Of a stretch of DNA of 64,000 nucleotides, positions 23,150 to 32,019 are shown piece by piece. The notes under the pieces were generated by a model. The model was not told the DNA's origin and searched no databases. It saw only the letters and a list, made by a program, of their open reading frames with translations. Made by a program: the position numbers and the translations under genes. Where the stretch lies: contig NZ_CP027667.1 of the NCBI RefSeq assembly GCF_003008575.1, positions 2,876,001 to 2,940,000 of the forward strand, read 5' to 3'. The DNA is from Melaminivora suipulveris. GTDB taxonomy: Bacteria > Pseudomonadota > Gammaproteobacteria > Burkholderiales > Burkholderiaceae_C. The first letter of the stretch is position 1; every line of letters begins with the position of its first letter.

Positions 23150-25702
23150 ATGGCGCGGATCGCTGGCCGCGGCCTGTCGAAGCGGCGATCAGCGCCTTCG
23201 GTGAGCAGCCTCCTCGCCACTCCCACAGCGGCGCAAACGCGCACGCGCGCCCATGCGGCGCCGCGCTGGCCGGGCAGCTACGCGCTGATGGGCGTGCTGC
23301 TGGGCACCGCCGTGCAGCTGCAGCAGCCGGCGCTGCCGGGCTGGCCGGTCCATGCCGCCGTGCTGGCGTGCGCGCTGGCCCTGCTGGGCCTGGCCGTGTG
23401 GCGGCGCCTGCCCGCCGGCGGGCGCGCAGCCTTGGCGCTCTCGGGCGCGGCGGCCCTGGCGTGGGCGCTGTGCGGCCTGCGCGCCCTGACGTTCATGGCG
23501 GGCTCGCTCGCGCCGGCGCTGCAGGGGCAGGACGTCGTGGTCACCGGCATCGTCGCCGCCATGCCGCAGCCGCGCGAGGACGGCCTGCGCCTGCGCCTGG
23601 CGCCCGAGTCCGCCCTGCTCGCCGGCCGGGCGGTGGCGCTGCCGTCCCTCATCGACTTGAGCTGGTATGCCACCGGCTGGAGCGGCGAGGACGCCGCGCC
23701 CGTGCCCAGCGTGCGCGCGGGAGAGCGCTGGCGCCTGACGGTGCGCCTGAAATCACCCCACGGCGCGCGCAACCCGCACGGCTTCGACTACGAGCTGTGG
23801 CTGTGGGAGCAGGGCGTGCAAGCCACCGGCTACGTGCGCAGCGGCGCGCGCAACCCGGCGCCCGAGCGGCTCGGCGCCACCTGGCAGCACCCGGTCGAGC
23901 AGATGCGCCAGGGCGTGCGCGACGCCATTCTTCGGCGCCTGGCCGGCGGCGAGGAGGACGCCGCCCGGCGCCGCGCCGCCGGCGTGGTCGCGGCGCTGGT
24001 CACGGGCGATCAGCGCGCCATCGACCGGGCGGACTGGGACGTCTTTCGCATCACCGGTGTCGCGCACCTGATGAGCATCTCGGGCCTGCACATCACCCTG
24101 TTCGCCTGGCTGGCCTCGGCCGCCGTGCAGTGGCTGTGGCGGCGCAGCGCGCGCCTGTGCCTGGGCGTGCCGGCGCCGCACGCTGCGCTGCTGGGCGGCG
24201 TGGCGCTGGCTGGCGCCTACGCGCTGTTCAGCGGCTGGGGCGTGCCGGCGCAGCGCACCGTGCTGATGCTGGCCTGCGTGGCGCTGCTGCGGTTGTCCGG
24301 GCGGCGCTGGCCGTGGCCGCAGGTGTGGCTGCTGGCCTGCGCGGCGGTCCTGCTGGCCGATCCCTGGGCCATGCTGCAGGCGGGTTTCTGGCTCAGCTTC
24401 GTCGCCGTGGGTGTGTTGTTTGCTACAGATATGAGAGCAAACAATCAAGCAAACACCACGGCTGGAGGCCGTTTTCTTTCATTATTGCGTGAACAATGGG
24501 TGGTGACGCTGGCGCTCAGCCCGTTGACGCTGTTGCTGTTCGGGCAAGTCTCGGTGGTGAGCTTGCTGGCCAATCTGCTGGCCATCCCCTGGACGACGCT
24601 GGTTGTGCTGCCGCTGGCGCTGGGCGGCGTACTCTGGCCGGTGCTGTGGCATGCAGCGGCGGCCAGTGTGAGCCTGCTGGGCCTGTGGCTGCAATGGCTG
24701 GCCGCCTGGCCCTGGGCGCAGCTGACGCTGCCGGTGGCGCCGCTGTGGGCGGGCGCCGCCGCGGTCTGCGGCGGGGTGTTGCTGGCGCTGCGCCTGCCGT
24801 GGCGGCTGCGGCTGCTGGGTCTGCCGCTGCTGCTGCCGGCGCTGGCCTGGCAGCCCGCGCGGCCGGCGCCAGGGCAGTTCGATGTGCTGGCGCTGGACAT
24901 CGGCCAGGGCCAGGCAGTGCTGGTGCGCACGGCGCAGCACAGCCTGCTGTATGACACCGGGCCGCGCTACAGCGGCACGGCCGACGCGGGCGAGCGCGTG
25001 GTGGTGCCGCTGCTGCAGGCGCTGGGCGAGCGCCTCGACCTGGTGGTGCTGAGCCATGGCGACAGCGACCACACCGGCGGCGCGTCCGCCGTGCTGCGCC
25101 GCCAGCCCCAGGCGCGGCTGCTGGGCGCGCCGGGCGCCAGCAGCGCGCCGCTGCCTCCCGGTGTGGTGCCGCAGCCCTGCCTGGCCGGCCAGCGCTGGCA
25201 GTGGGACGGCGTTGAATTCGCCGTGCTGCACCCGTTCGCGCCAGCAGTGCAGGTCGACGGCGCGCGCGCGCCCATTTCAAACGCGCGCAGCTGCGTCGTG
25301 CGCGTGCAGGCGCAGCCGGCGCAATCCGGCCGAAGCGGCGGCGCGGCGCTGCTGACCGGCGACATCGAGCGCGCGCAGGAGCAGGCGTTGCTGGCTGCTT
25401 CAGCGCCCCTGGCCGCCGATCTGCTGCTGGTGCCGCACCACGGCAGCAAGACCTCGTCCAGCGACGCCTTCATCGCCGCGGTGAGGCCGTCCGCGGCGCT
25501 GGTGCAGGCTGGCTGGCGCAACCGCTTCGGGCACCCGGCCGCCGAGGTCGCGCAGCGCTACCGCGCGCATGGTGTGCCTCTGGCGCAAACGCCCGTGTGC
25601 GGCGCCGCCGCCTGGGCGTCCGATACGCGGACAGTGCGCTGCGAGCGCAGCGCCAGCCGGCGCTACTGGCACCACCGGCTCGACGATGAACCGCCGGGCT
25701 GA
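23150..25702 (+). CDS. comEC: DNA internalisation competence protein ComEC/Rec2
   Basis: Inner-membrane channel for uptake of single-stranded DNA in natural transformation. About 850 aa: an N-terminal membrane and DUF4131 region, a central Competence domain with many TM helices (AHLMSISGLHITLFAWL is its signature) and a C-terminal MBL-fold domain with LDIGQGQAVLVRT, LSHGDSDHTGG and LVPHHGSKTSSS. Start uncertain: ATG 23150 or GTG 23201, neither with a clear ribosome site. An in-frame, codon-atypical AT-rich block at 24418-24478 adds about 20 residues (ATDMRANNQAN..GGRF) and resembles the genome's GCTAT mini-elements. Other com genes are not in the window. Confidence 0.9.
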   Translation: MARIAGRGLSKRRSAPSVSSLLATPTAAQTRTRAHAAPRWPGSYALMGVLLGTAVQLQQPALPGWPVHAAVLACALALLGLAVWRRLPAGGRAALALSGAAALAWALCGLRALTFMAGSLAPALQGQDVVVTGIVAAMPQPREDGLRLRLAPESALLAGRAVALPSLIDLSWYATGWSGEDAAPVPSVRAGERWRLTVRLKSPHGARNPHGFDYELWLWEQGVQATGYVRSGARNPAPERLGATWQHPVEQMRQGVRDAILRRLAGGEEDAARRRAAGVVAALVTGDQRAIDRADWDVFRITGVAHLMSISGLHITLFAWLASAAVQWLWRRSARLCLGVPAPHAALLGGVALAGAYALFSGWGVPAQRTVLMLACVALLRLSGRRWPWPQVWLLACAAVLLADPWAMLQAGFWLSFVAVGVLFATDMRANNQANTTAGGRFLSLLREQWVVTLALSPLTLLLFGQVSVVSLLANLLAIPWTTLVVLPLALGGVLWPVLWHAAAASVSLLGLWLQWLAAWPWAQLTLPVAPLWAGAAAVCGGVLLALRLPWRLRLLGLPLLLPALAWQPARPAPGQFDVLALDIGQGQAVLVRTAQHSLLYDTGPRYSGTADAGERVVVPLLQALGERLDLVVLSHGDSDHTGGASAVLRRQPQARLLGAPGASSAPLPPGVVPQPCLAGQRWQWDGVEFAVLHPFAPAVQVDGARAPISNARSCVVRVQAQPAQSGRSGGAALLTGDIERAQEQALLAASAPLAADLLLVPHHGSKTSSSDAFIAAVRPSAALVQAGWRNRFGHPAAEVAQRYRAHGVPLAQTPVCGAAAWASDTRTVRCERSASRRYWHHRLDDEPPG
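24418..24478 (+). repeat. GCTAT-type mini-element inserted in frame in comEC
   Basis: AT-rich block with GCTACAGATATGAGAGC, then CAATCAAGC and GGCTGGAGGCCGTTTTC. It resembles the intergenic elements near 31917 and 57964 (GCTAT-N7-ATAGC followed by a CTCAAG or GAGGCC-type tail). It keeps the comEC reading frame. Confidence 0.5.
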
Positions 25703-25728
25703 GGGCTGTGGCATCGGGTTTTATTTTT

Positions 25729-25745
25729 GCAAAGCATTTGCTTGC
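25729..25745. promoter_or_regulatory. Predicted TetR operator upstream of the tetR gene
   Basis: GCAAAGCATTTGCTTGC, with the palindromic core AAGCA-TT-TGCTT at 25732-25743, 34 bp before the regulator ATG. The same core occurs upstream of the acyl-CoA dehydrogenase operon (36836-36847) and of livH (43979-43990). Autoregulation is inferred. Confidence 0.6.
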
Positions 25746-25777
25746 TAAAAATAGTGCCGGTTGCTATCGTCTGGCCC

Positions 25778-26494
25778 ATGCCGACGTCCAAATCCAGTCT
25801 CCTGGAGCGCGCCGCCCAAGCCGCAGCGGACGTGGCGGGCGCGCCGGCGCCGGACGCAGCGCCCGAGGACAGCCCCGCGCGCCGCCCGCGCGGGCGCCCG
25901 CGCAAGAGCGCCGATGCGCTGGACGACGGCAACCGCCGCCGCGCGCTCATGGACAAGGCCGCGTGGCTGTTTCGCACACAGGGCTACGCGGCCACCAGCA
26001 CGCGCGACATCGCCGCCGCCGCCGGCATGCACAGCGGCTCGCCTTACTACCATTTCAAGAGCAAGAGCGCCTTGCTGCACGCAGTCATGGCCGAGGGCAT
26101 GGCCATGGCGCTGCAGAGCCAGCGGGACACGCTGGACACCCTGCCGGCCGGTGCCGGCGCCCGCGAGCAGCTGCGTGTGCTGATCCGCCACCACTTTGAG
26201 ATCCTGCTGGGCCCGCGCAGCGGCTTCATCCCCGTGATGTTGTACGAATGGCGCTCGCTCACCGCCGCGCAAAGAAAGGATGTGGCGCGCATCAAGGACG
26301 CCTACGAGGCCGCCTGGATGCCGTCGCTGCAGGCGCTGGCGCAGGACGGCGCGCTGCAGGCCGAGCCGGCCGTGGCGCGCCTGCTCATCTTCGGCGCGCT
26401 GAACTGGGCCGTCAGCTGGTATTCCCCGAGAAAAGGCCGCTCGCTCGATGCGCTGACCGGGCAGGCCATGGATTTGTTTGTCCGAAAGGATTGA
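25778..26494 (+). CDS. TetR-family transcriptional regulator of the acyl-CoA island
   Basis: A 238-aa repressor-type regulator. After a low-complexity, AT-hook-like N-terminus (RRPRGRPRKSADA) the TetR helix-turn-helix spans about residues 50-95: KAAWLFRTQGYAATSTRDIAAAAGMHSGSPYYHFKSK. The rest is an alpha-helical ligand domain; the ligand is unknown, but acyl-CoA thioesters are likely given the neighbours. Start is ATG at 25778, downstream of a palindrome shared with two other promoters in the island. The stop overlaps the ribosome-binding region of the SDR gene, which begins 2 bp later, so the regulator is the first gene of a five-gene + strand unit. Confidence 0.92.
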   Translation: MPTSKSSLLERAAQAAADVAGAPAPDAAPEDSPARRPRGRPRKSADALDDGNRRRALMDKAAWLFRTQGYAATSTRDIAAAAGMHSGSPYYHFKSKSALLHAVMAEGMAMALQSQRDTLDTLPAGAGAREQLRVLIRHHFEILLGPRSGFIPVMLYEWRSLTAAQRKDVARIKDAYEAAWMPSLQALAQDGALQAEPAVARLLIFGALNWAVSWYSPRKGRSLDALTGQAMDLFVRKD

Positions 26495-26495
26495 T

Positions 26496-27440
<945 letters not shown>

Positions 27441-27472
27441 AGCGCCCGCACGACCAGCGGGAACGAACCGCC

Positions 27473-28651
27473 ATGAACCCACCCGCCAGCGCGCAGACGC
27501 CTCATATCGACCGCGCCGAGCGCGAAGCCCTCACCGACACCATCGCCCGCTTCGCGCGCAGCGAGATCGCACCGCACGCCGATGCCTGGGACACGGCGGG
27601 TGAATTCCCGCGCGATCTGTACCGCCGCGCCGCGGAGCTGGGCCTGCTCGGCCTGGGCTACCCCGAGGAGTACGGTGGCACGCCCGTCAGCTACACCCTG
27701 CGCGTGCCGCTGTGGCGTGCACTCAGCCGCTACGGCACCAGCGGCGGCGTGCTGGCCAGCCTGTTCTCGCACAACATCGGCCTGCCGCCGGTGGTGAACT
27801 TCGCCGCCGATGCCGTGCGCGCCGAGGTCATCCCGCCAGTGCTGGCCGGCGAGCAGATCGCCGCCCTGGCCATCACCGAGCCCGGCGGCGGCTCGGATGT
27901 GGCGCGCCTGGCCACCACCGCCCGGCGCGATGGGGATGACTACGTCATCAACGGCGAGAAGGTCTTCATCACCTCAGGCATGCGTGCCGACTGGATCACC
28001 GCTGCCGTGCGCACCGGCGATCCGGGAACGCGCGGCAGCGGCGGCATCTCCATGCTGCTGATCCCTGGGAGCAGCGCCGGCCTGTCGCGCAGCCCGCTGG
28101 CCAAGATGGGCTGGCTCTGCTCGGACACCGCGCACTTGCGCTTCGACAACGTGCGCGTGCCGGCGCGCTACCTGCTGGGCGAGGAGGGCCAGGGCTTTCG
28201 CATCATCATGGGCAACTTCAACGGCGAGCGCTTCGGCCTGGCCGCCTCGTCGCTGGGCTTTGCCGAAGCCTGCTTCGACGAGGCCCTGGCCTGGGCACGC
28301 CAGCGCAAGACCTTTGGCAGGGCGCTGGTCGAGCACCAGGTCATTCGCCACAAGCTGGCCGACATGCAGATGCGTATCCAGTCCACCGCCGCCTGGCTCG
28401 ACGTCCTGGCCGCGCGAGCCGACGCCGGAGACACCGGTTCCGAGTGGATCGCCCAGGTGTGCCTTTTGAAGAACCACGCCACGCAGACCATGCAGTTCTG
28501 CGCCGACCAGGCCGTGCAGATCCTGGGCGGCATGGGCTTCATGCGCGGCACGGTGAGTGAGCGCATCTACCGCGAGGTGAAGGTGATGATGATCGGCGGT
28601 GGAGCCGAGGAGATCATGAAGGACCTGGCCGCGCGGCAACTGGGCCTGTGA
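27473..28651 (+). CDS. Acyl-CoA dehydrogenase
   Basis: FAD-dependent dehydrogenase, 392 aa, that introduces the alpha-beta double bond into an acyl-CoA. Motifs: GLGYPEEYGG, the FAD-binding LAITEPGGGSDVARL near residue 138, FITSGMRADW and QAVQILGGMGFMRG. The C-terminal site reads MIGGGAEEIM, without the Glu of the MCAD type; Glu252 in FNGERFGLA lies at the helix-G position used as catalytic base in IVD/LCAD-type enzymes. Start is ATG at 27473. Downstream of the SDR (32-bp gap) and upstream of a CoA ligase in the same unit. Confidence 0.93.
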   Translation: MNPPASAQTPHIDRAEREALTDTIARFARSEIAPHADAWDTAGEFPRDLYRRAAELGLLGLGYPEEYGGTPVSYTLRVPLWRALSRYGTSGGVLASLFSHNIGLPPVVNFAADAVRAEVIPPVLAGEQIAALAITEPGGGSDVARLATTARRDGDDYVINGEKVFITSGMRADWITAAVRTGDPGTRGSGGISMLLIPGSSAGLSRSPLAKMGWLCSDTAHLRFDNVRVPARYLLGEEGQGFRIIMGNFNGERFGLAASSLGFAEACFDEALAWARQRKTFGRALVEHQVIRHKLADMQMRIQSTAAWLDVLAARADAGDTGSEWIAQVCLLKNHATQTMQFCADQAVQILGGMGFMRGTVSERIYREVKVMMIGGGAEEIMKDLAARQLGL

Positions 28652-28707
28652 AGCGGCGCGCGCTGCGTCGCCTTCCGCCCCGGCCCTGAAAACCCAAGGA
28701 GCAGCAG

Positions 28708-30261
28708 ATGGACAAGGGAATCGGCAACTGGGTCACCATGCACGCGCGCCGCACCCCGCAGCGCCTGGCCCTGGTCGACGGCAACACCGGGCAGCGCATC
28801 GGCTACGGCGAGCTGGAGCGGCGCACCAACGCTCTGGCGGACGCGCTGCGCGCACGTGGAGTGCGCAAGGGCGACCGCGTGGCGCTGATGGCGCTCAACA
28901 GCCCGCAGTTCATGGAAGTGGTGTTCGCCGTGGCCAAGCTCGGCGCGGTGCTGGTGCCGATCAACTTTCGCCTGGCGGCGCCCGAGGTGCGCTACATCCT
29001 GGACGACAGCGCGCCGGCCGTGCTGCTGGTCTCGCCCCAGGTCGCGGCAGTGGCGCGCGAAGCGGCGGCCGGCACCGGCGTGCGCCACGTCGTCGAGATG
29101 GCGTCGGCCGAGCAGCGCGCCGCCGGCGTGCCGAGCGCCTACGAGGAGCTGATCGCCAGCGCCAGCGCCGCGCGCGTGCCGGTGCCGGTCACGCACGACG
29201 AGGTGGCCACGCTGATGTACACCTCGGGCACCACCGGCTTTCCCAAGGGCGTGATGCTCACGCATGGCAACCACCTGTGGAACATGCTGACCAACGTCGC
29301 CATGACCGAGGGACTGACCGCGCAGGACGTGAACCTGGTGGCGGCACCGCTGTTCCACATCGGCGCCTTCGGCATCTTCACCCTGCCGCTGGTGTACCTG
29401 GGCGGCGCCTCGGTGGTGCTGGAATCTTTCACCCCGGCGCTCTGGCTGGAAGCGGTGGAGCGGCACCACCCGACGCTGGCATTTTGCGTGCCCGCCATGT
29501 GGGCAGCGCTGCATGCGGCCGGCCTGTCCGGGCGCGATCTGGGCTCGCTGCGCTATGCCATCTCGGGCGGCGCGCCCTGCCCGGTGGTGCTGATCGAGGC
29601 ATTGCGCGCCGCCGGGCTGGTGTTCACCGAAGGCTTCGGCCTGACCGAGACCGCACCGATCGCATCGGCGCTGGACGCCGCCGACGTGCTGGAGCGCGCC
29701 GGCTCCATCGGCAAGCCCATTGCCCACGTCGAGTATCGGATCGCTGACGAGTCAGGCCAGGACGTGCCCGCTGGCGAGACCGGCGAGTTGCTGATCCGCG
29801 GCCCCAACGTCTTCGTCGGCTACTGGCAAAAGCCCGAAGCCAGCGCCGAGGCGCTGCGCGGCGGCTGGTTCCACTCGGGCGACCTGGCGCGCCAGGACGA
29901 GGCGGGCTACTACTACATCGTCGATCGCAAGAAGGACATGGTCATCAGCGGCGGCGAGAACGTCTATCCGGCCGAGGTCGAGCAGGTGCTGTACCGCCAC
30001 CCGGGCATCGCCGAAGTCGCCGTCATCGGCACGCCCGACGCCCGCTGGGGCGAGGCCGTCACCGCCGTGATCGTGCCCAGGGCCGGTATGCAGCTCGATG
30101 AGGGCGAACTGATCGGCTGGTGTCGCGAGCGCCTGGCGCACTTCAAATGCCCGCGCGTAGTGCAGTTCATCGACGTGTTGCCCCGCACCGCCACCGGCAA
30201 GGTGCTCAAGCGCGAGTTGCGCCGGCGGTGGACCGCCGACGGGTCAGCGGTGCAGCGCTGA
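28708..30261 (+). CDS. AMP-forming acyl-CoA synthetase (first of two)
   Basis: ANL-superfamily CoA ligase, 517 aa, that activates a carboxylic acid with ATP and CoA. The P-loop is LMYTSGTTGFPKGVMLTHGN near residue 170, the A5 motif is EGFGLTETAP near 310, and the A8 hinge VDRKKDMVISGGENVYPAEVE near 408; the catalytic Lys is in TATGKVLKREL near 500. The substrate (fatty, aromatic or alicyclic acid) cannot be read. Start is ATG at 28708 with AAGGAG at 28696-28701. It is followed 59 bp later by a second ligase of different sequence. Confidence 0.92.
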   Translation: MDKGIGNWVTMHARRTPQRLALVDGNTGQRIGYGELERRTNALADALRARGVRKGDRVALMALNSPQFMEVVFAVAKLGAVLVPINFRLAAPEVRYILDDSAPAVLLVSPQVAAVAREAAAGTGVRHVVEMASAEQRAAGVPSAYEELIASASAARVPVPVTHDEVATLMYTSGTTGFPKGVMLTHGNHLWNMLTNVAMTEGLTAQDVNLVAAPLFHIGAFGIFTLPLVYLGGASVVLESFTPALWLEAVERHHPTLAFCVPAMWAALHAAGLSGRDLGSLRYAISGGAPCPVVLIEALRAAGLVFTEGFGLTETAPIASALDAADVLERAGSIGKPIAHVEYRIADESGQDVPAGETGELLIRGPNVFVGYWQKPEASAEALRGGWFHSGDLARQDEAGYYYIVDRKKDMVISGGENVYPAEVEQVLYRHPGIAEVAVIGTPDARWGEAVTAVIVPRAGMQLDEGELIGWCRERLAHFKCPRVVQFIDVLPRTATGKVLKRELRRRWTADGSAVQR

Positions 30262-30320
30262 TCGCAGGGTCGGCCGGCGCCGGCGATTCAATGCTCAACA
30301 ACCACCAGGAGACAAAACCC

Positions 30321-31916
30321 ATGATCCAGATGCCCGTCAGCCCTGCGGCGCGCCGCATCCGCCGCATCGCCCTGGGCGATTTCGTCCACCGCAGCGCACG
30401 CAAGTTCGGCGAGCGAATCGCCGTGGTCGACGGCGCCATTCGCCTGAGCTACGCCGAGCTCGACGCGCGCAGCTCGCGCTTCGGCCATTACCTGCTGGAG
30501 GCGTTGGGCAGCGGCAGGCAAGTCGGCATGCTGTGCCTGAACTCGGCCGACATGGTGGTGGCCTACAACGGCATCCACAAATCCGGCAACGTCTGGGTGC
30601 CGGTGAACGTGCGGCTGGACGCCGGTGCCATCGAGTACATCCTGCGGCACGCCGAGGTGTCGGCGGTGGTGGTCGACGCCGCGCTGCACGCCGATCCAGC
30701 ACTGGCAGCCGTGCTGGAGCGTCTGGGCGTGCCGCTGATCATGACCATGGCCGGCGATGGGGCAGATGCCGCTGGCGCCACCACCTTGACCCAGGCCGAG
30801 GCCGGGCGCAGCGACGCGCTGCCCGAGATCGACATCGACGACGACCAGCCGGCGCTCTTGATGTACACCAGCGGCACCACCGGCCACCCCAAGGGCGTGG
30901 TGCACTCGCACCTGTCGGTGGCCACGGCCATCCTGGGCAACGCCAGCGGTTTTGCCTATGTCGAGACCGACGTGTTCTCCGGTGTGCTGCCGCTGTTTCA
31001 CTGCGCGCAGCACGCGCTGGCGGCCACGGCGCACGCGGTGGGCGCCTGCATCGTGCTGGCGCGCGCCTTCGTGCCGGACGAAATCCGCGCGCTGATGCTG
31101 GCCGAGCGCATGACGGTGTTTACCGGCCTGCCCATGATGTATGGCGCGCTGCTGGCCGACCCGCAGTTCCGCTGTGGCACCCTGCGCCAGTGCATCTACG
31201 CCATGGCGCCCATCCCCAAGCCGCTGATTGCGCAGATCGCCCAGCGCATGAGCGAGAACGTGGTGCTGGCCACCGGCCAGACCGAAATCTACCCGGCCAC
31301 CATGATGTTCAAGGCCCTGGAGCACCCCGAGCTGGACGCCAACTACTGGGGCACATCCTTCATCCACTGCGAGACGGCGGTGATGGACGACGAGGGCCGC
31401 CTGCTCGGCCCCGGCGAGGTGGGCGAGATCGTGCACCGCGGCGGCAACGTCATGCTGGGCTACTTCAAGGACGAGCGCGCCACCACCGAGGCGCAGCGCT
31501 TCGGCTGGCACCACACGGGCGATCTGGGGCTCTGGGGGCCCAAGGGTCAGATGCTGTTCATCGACCGCAAGAAGGACATGATCAAGACCGGCGGCGAGAA
31601 CGTCGCCAGCGTCAAGGTCGAGGCCGTTCTGCTGGCGCATCCGGCGGTGGCCGGCGCGGCGGTGCTGGGCCTGCCGCACCCGCGCTGGATCGAGGCCGTA
31701 TGCGCCTTCGTGGTCAGCAAGCCCGGTGCCGAGGTCGACGAAGCCTCCATCCTGGCCCACTGCCGCGAGCGCCTGGGCGGCTTCGAGGTGCCCAAGCTGG
31801 TGCGCTTCGTCGAAACCCTGCCGGCGACGGCCACGGGCAAGGTGCAAAAGCATCTGCTGCGCAAGCAGTTTGGGGAGCTGGCGCAGCAGGCGTGGGAGGA
31901 AGAATTGCCGGCGTGA
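30321..31916 (+). CDS. AMP-forming acyl-CoA synthetase (second of two)
   Basis: Second ANL-type CoA ligase, 531 aa. It has LLMYTSGTTGHPKGVVHSHLS near residue 175, an A5 region VLATGQTEIYPATMM, the hinge FIDRKKDMIKTGGENVASVKVE and the C-terminal TATGKVQKHLLRKQF with the catalytic Lys. It differs clearly from the ligase upstream, so it is not a recent duplicate and probably has its own acid substrate. Start is ATG at 30321 with CAGGAGAC upstream; the frame is open further upstream but overlaps the first ligase. Last gene of the + strand unit; a mini-element and terminator follow. Confidence 0.92.
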   Translation: MIQMPVSPAARRIRRIALGDFVHRSARKFGERIAVVDGAIRLSYAELDARSSRFGHYLLEALGSGRQVGMLCLNSADMVVAYNGIHKSGNVWVPVNVRLDAGAIEYILRHAEVSAVVVDAALHADPALAAVLERLGVPLIMTMAGDGADAAGATTLTQAEAGRSDALPEIDIDDDQPALLMYTSGTTGHPKGVVHSHLSVATAILGNASGFAYVETDVFSGVLPLFHCAQHALAATAHAVGACIVLARAFVPDEIRALMLAERMTVFTGLPMMYGALLADPQFRCGTLRQCIYAMAPIPKPLIAQIAQRMSENVVLATGQTEIYPATMMFKALEHPELDANYWGTSFIHCETAVMDDEGRLLGPGEVGEIVHRGGNVMLGYFKDERATTEAQRFGWHHTGDLGLWGPKGQMLFIDRKKDMIKTGGENVASVKVEAVLLAHPAVAGAAVLGLPHPRWIEAVCAFVVSKPGAEVDEASILAHCRERLGGFEVPKLVRFVETLPATATGKVQKHLLRKQFGELAQQAWEEELPA

Positions 31917-31981
31917 CGCTATTGAAAATATAGCTATACACGCTTTATCGACGCCGACTCAAGGCCCAAAAAGCATAAAAA
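31917..31981 (+). repeat. GCTAT-type mini-element after the second CoA ligase
   Basis: GCTAT-TGAAAAT-ATAGC, then CACGCTTTATCGACGCCGAC and TCAAGGCC. It is closely similar, on the other strand, to the element at 35575-35635 (ATAGCTACTCACGCTTCATT, ACGCCGACTGAAGGCC). Confidence 0.7.
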
Positions 31982-32005
31982 CCGCCTGTAGAAGGCGGTT
32001 TTCTT
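31978..32005. terminator. Bidirectional terminator between the ligase unit and the FadB-type gene
   Basis: AAAACCGCCT (31978-31987) pairs with AGGCGGTTTT (31993-32002), 5-nt loop, then TCTTG. It separates two convergent units. Confidence 0.85.
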
Positions 32006-32019
32006 GTCTCAGCGATCGC

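Noticed and set aside
30120..30320. Longer N-terminus for the second CoA ligase starting at 30120
   Set aside because: It overlaps the end of the first ligase; ATG at 30321 has a good ribosome site and matches the family start.
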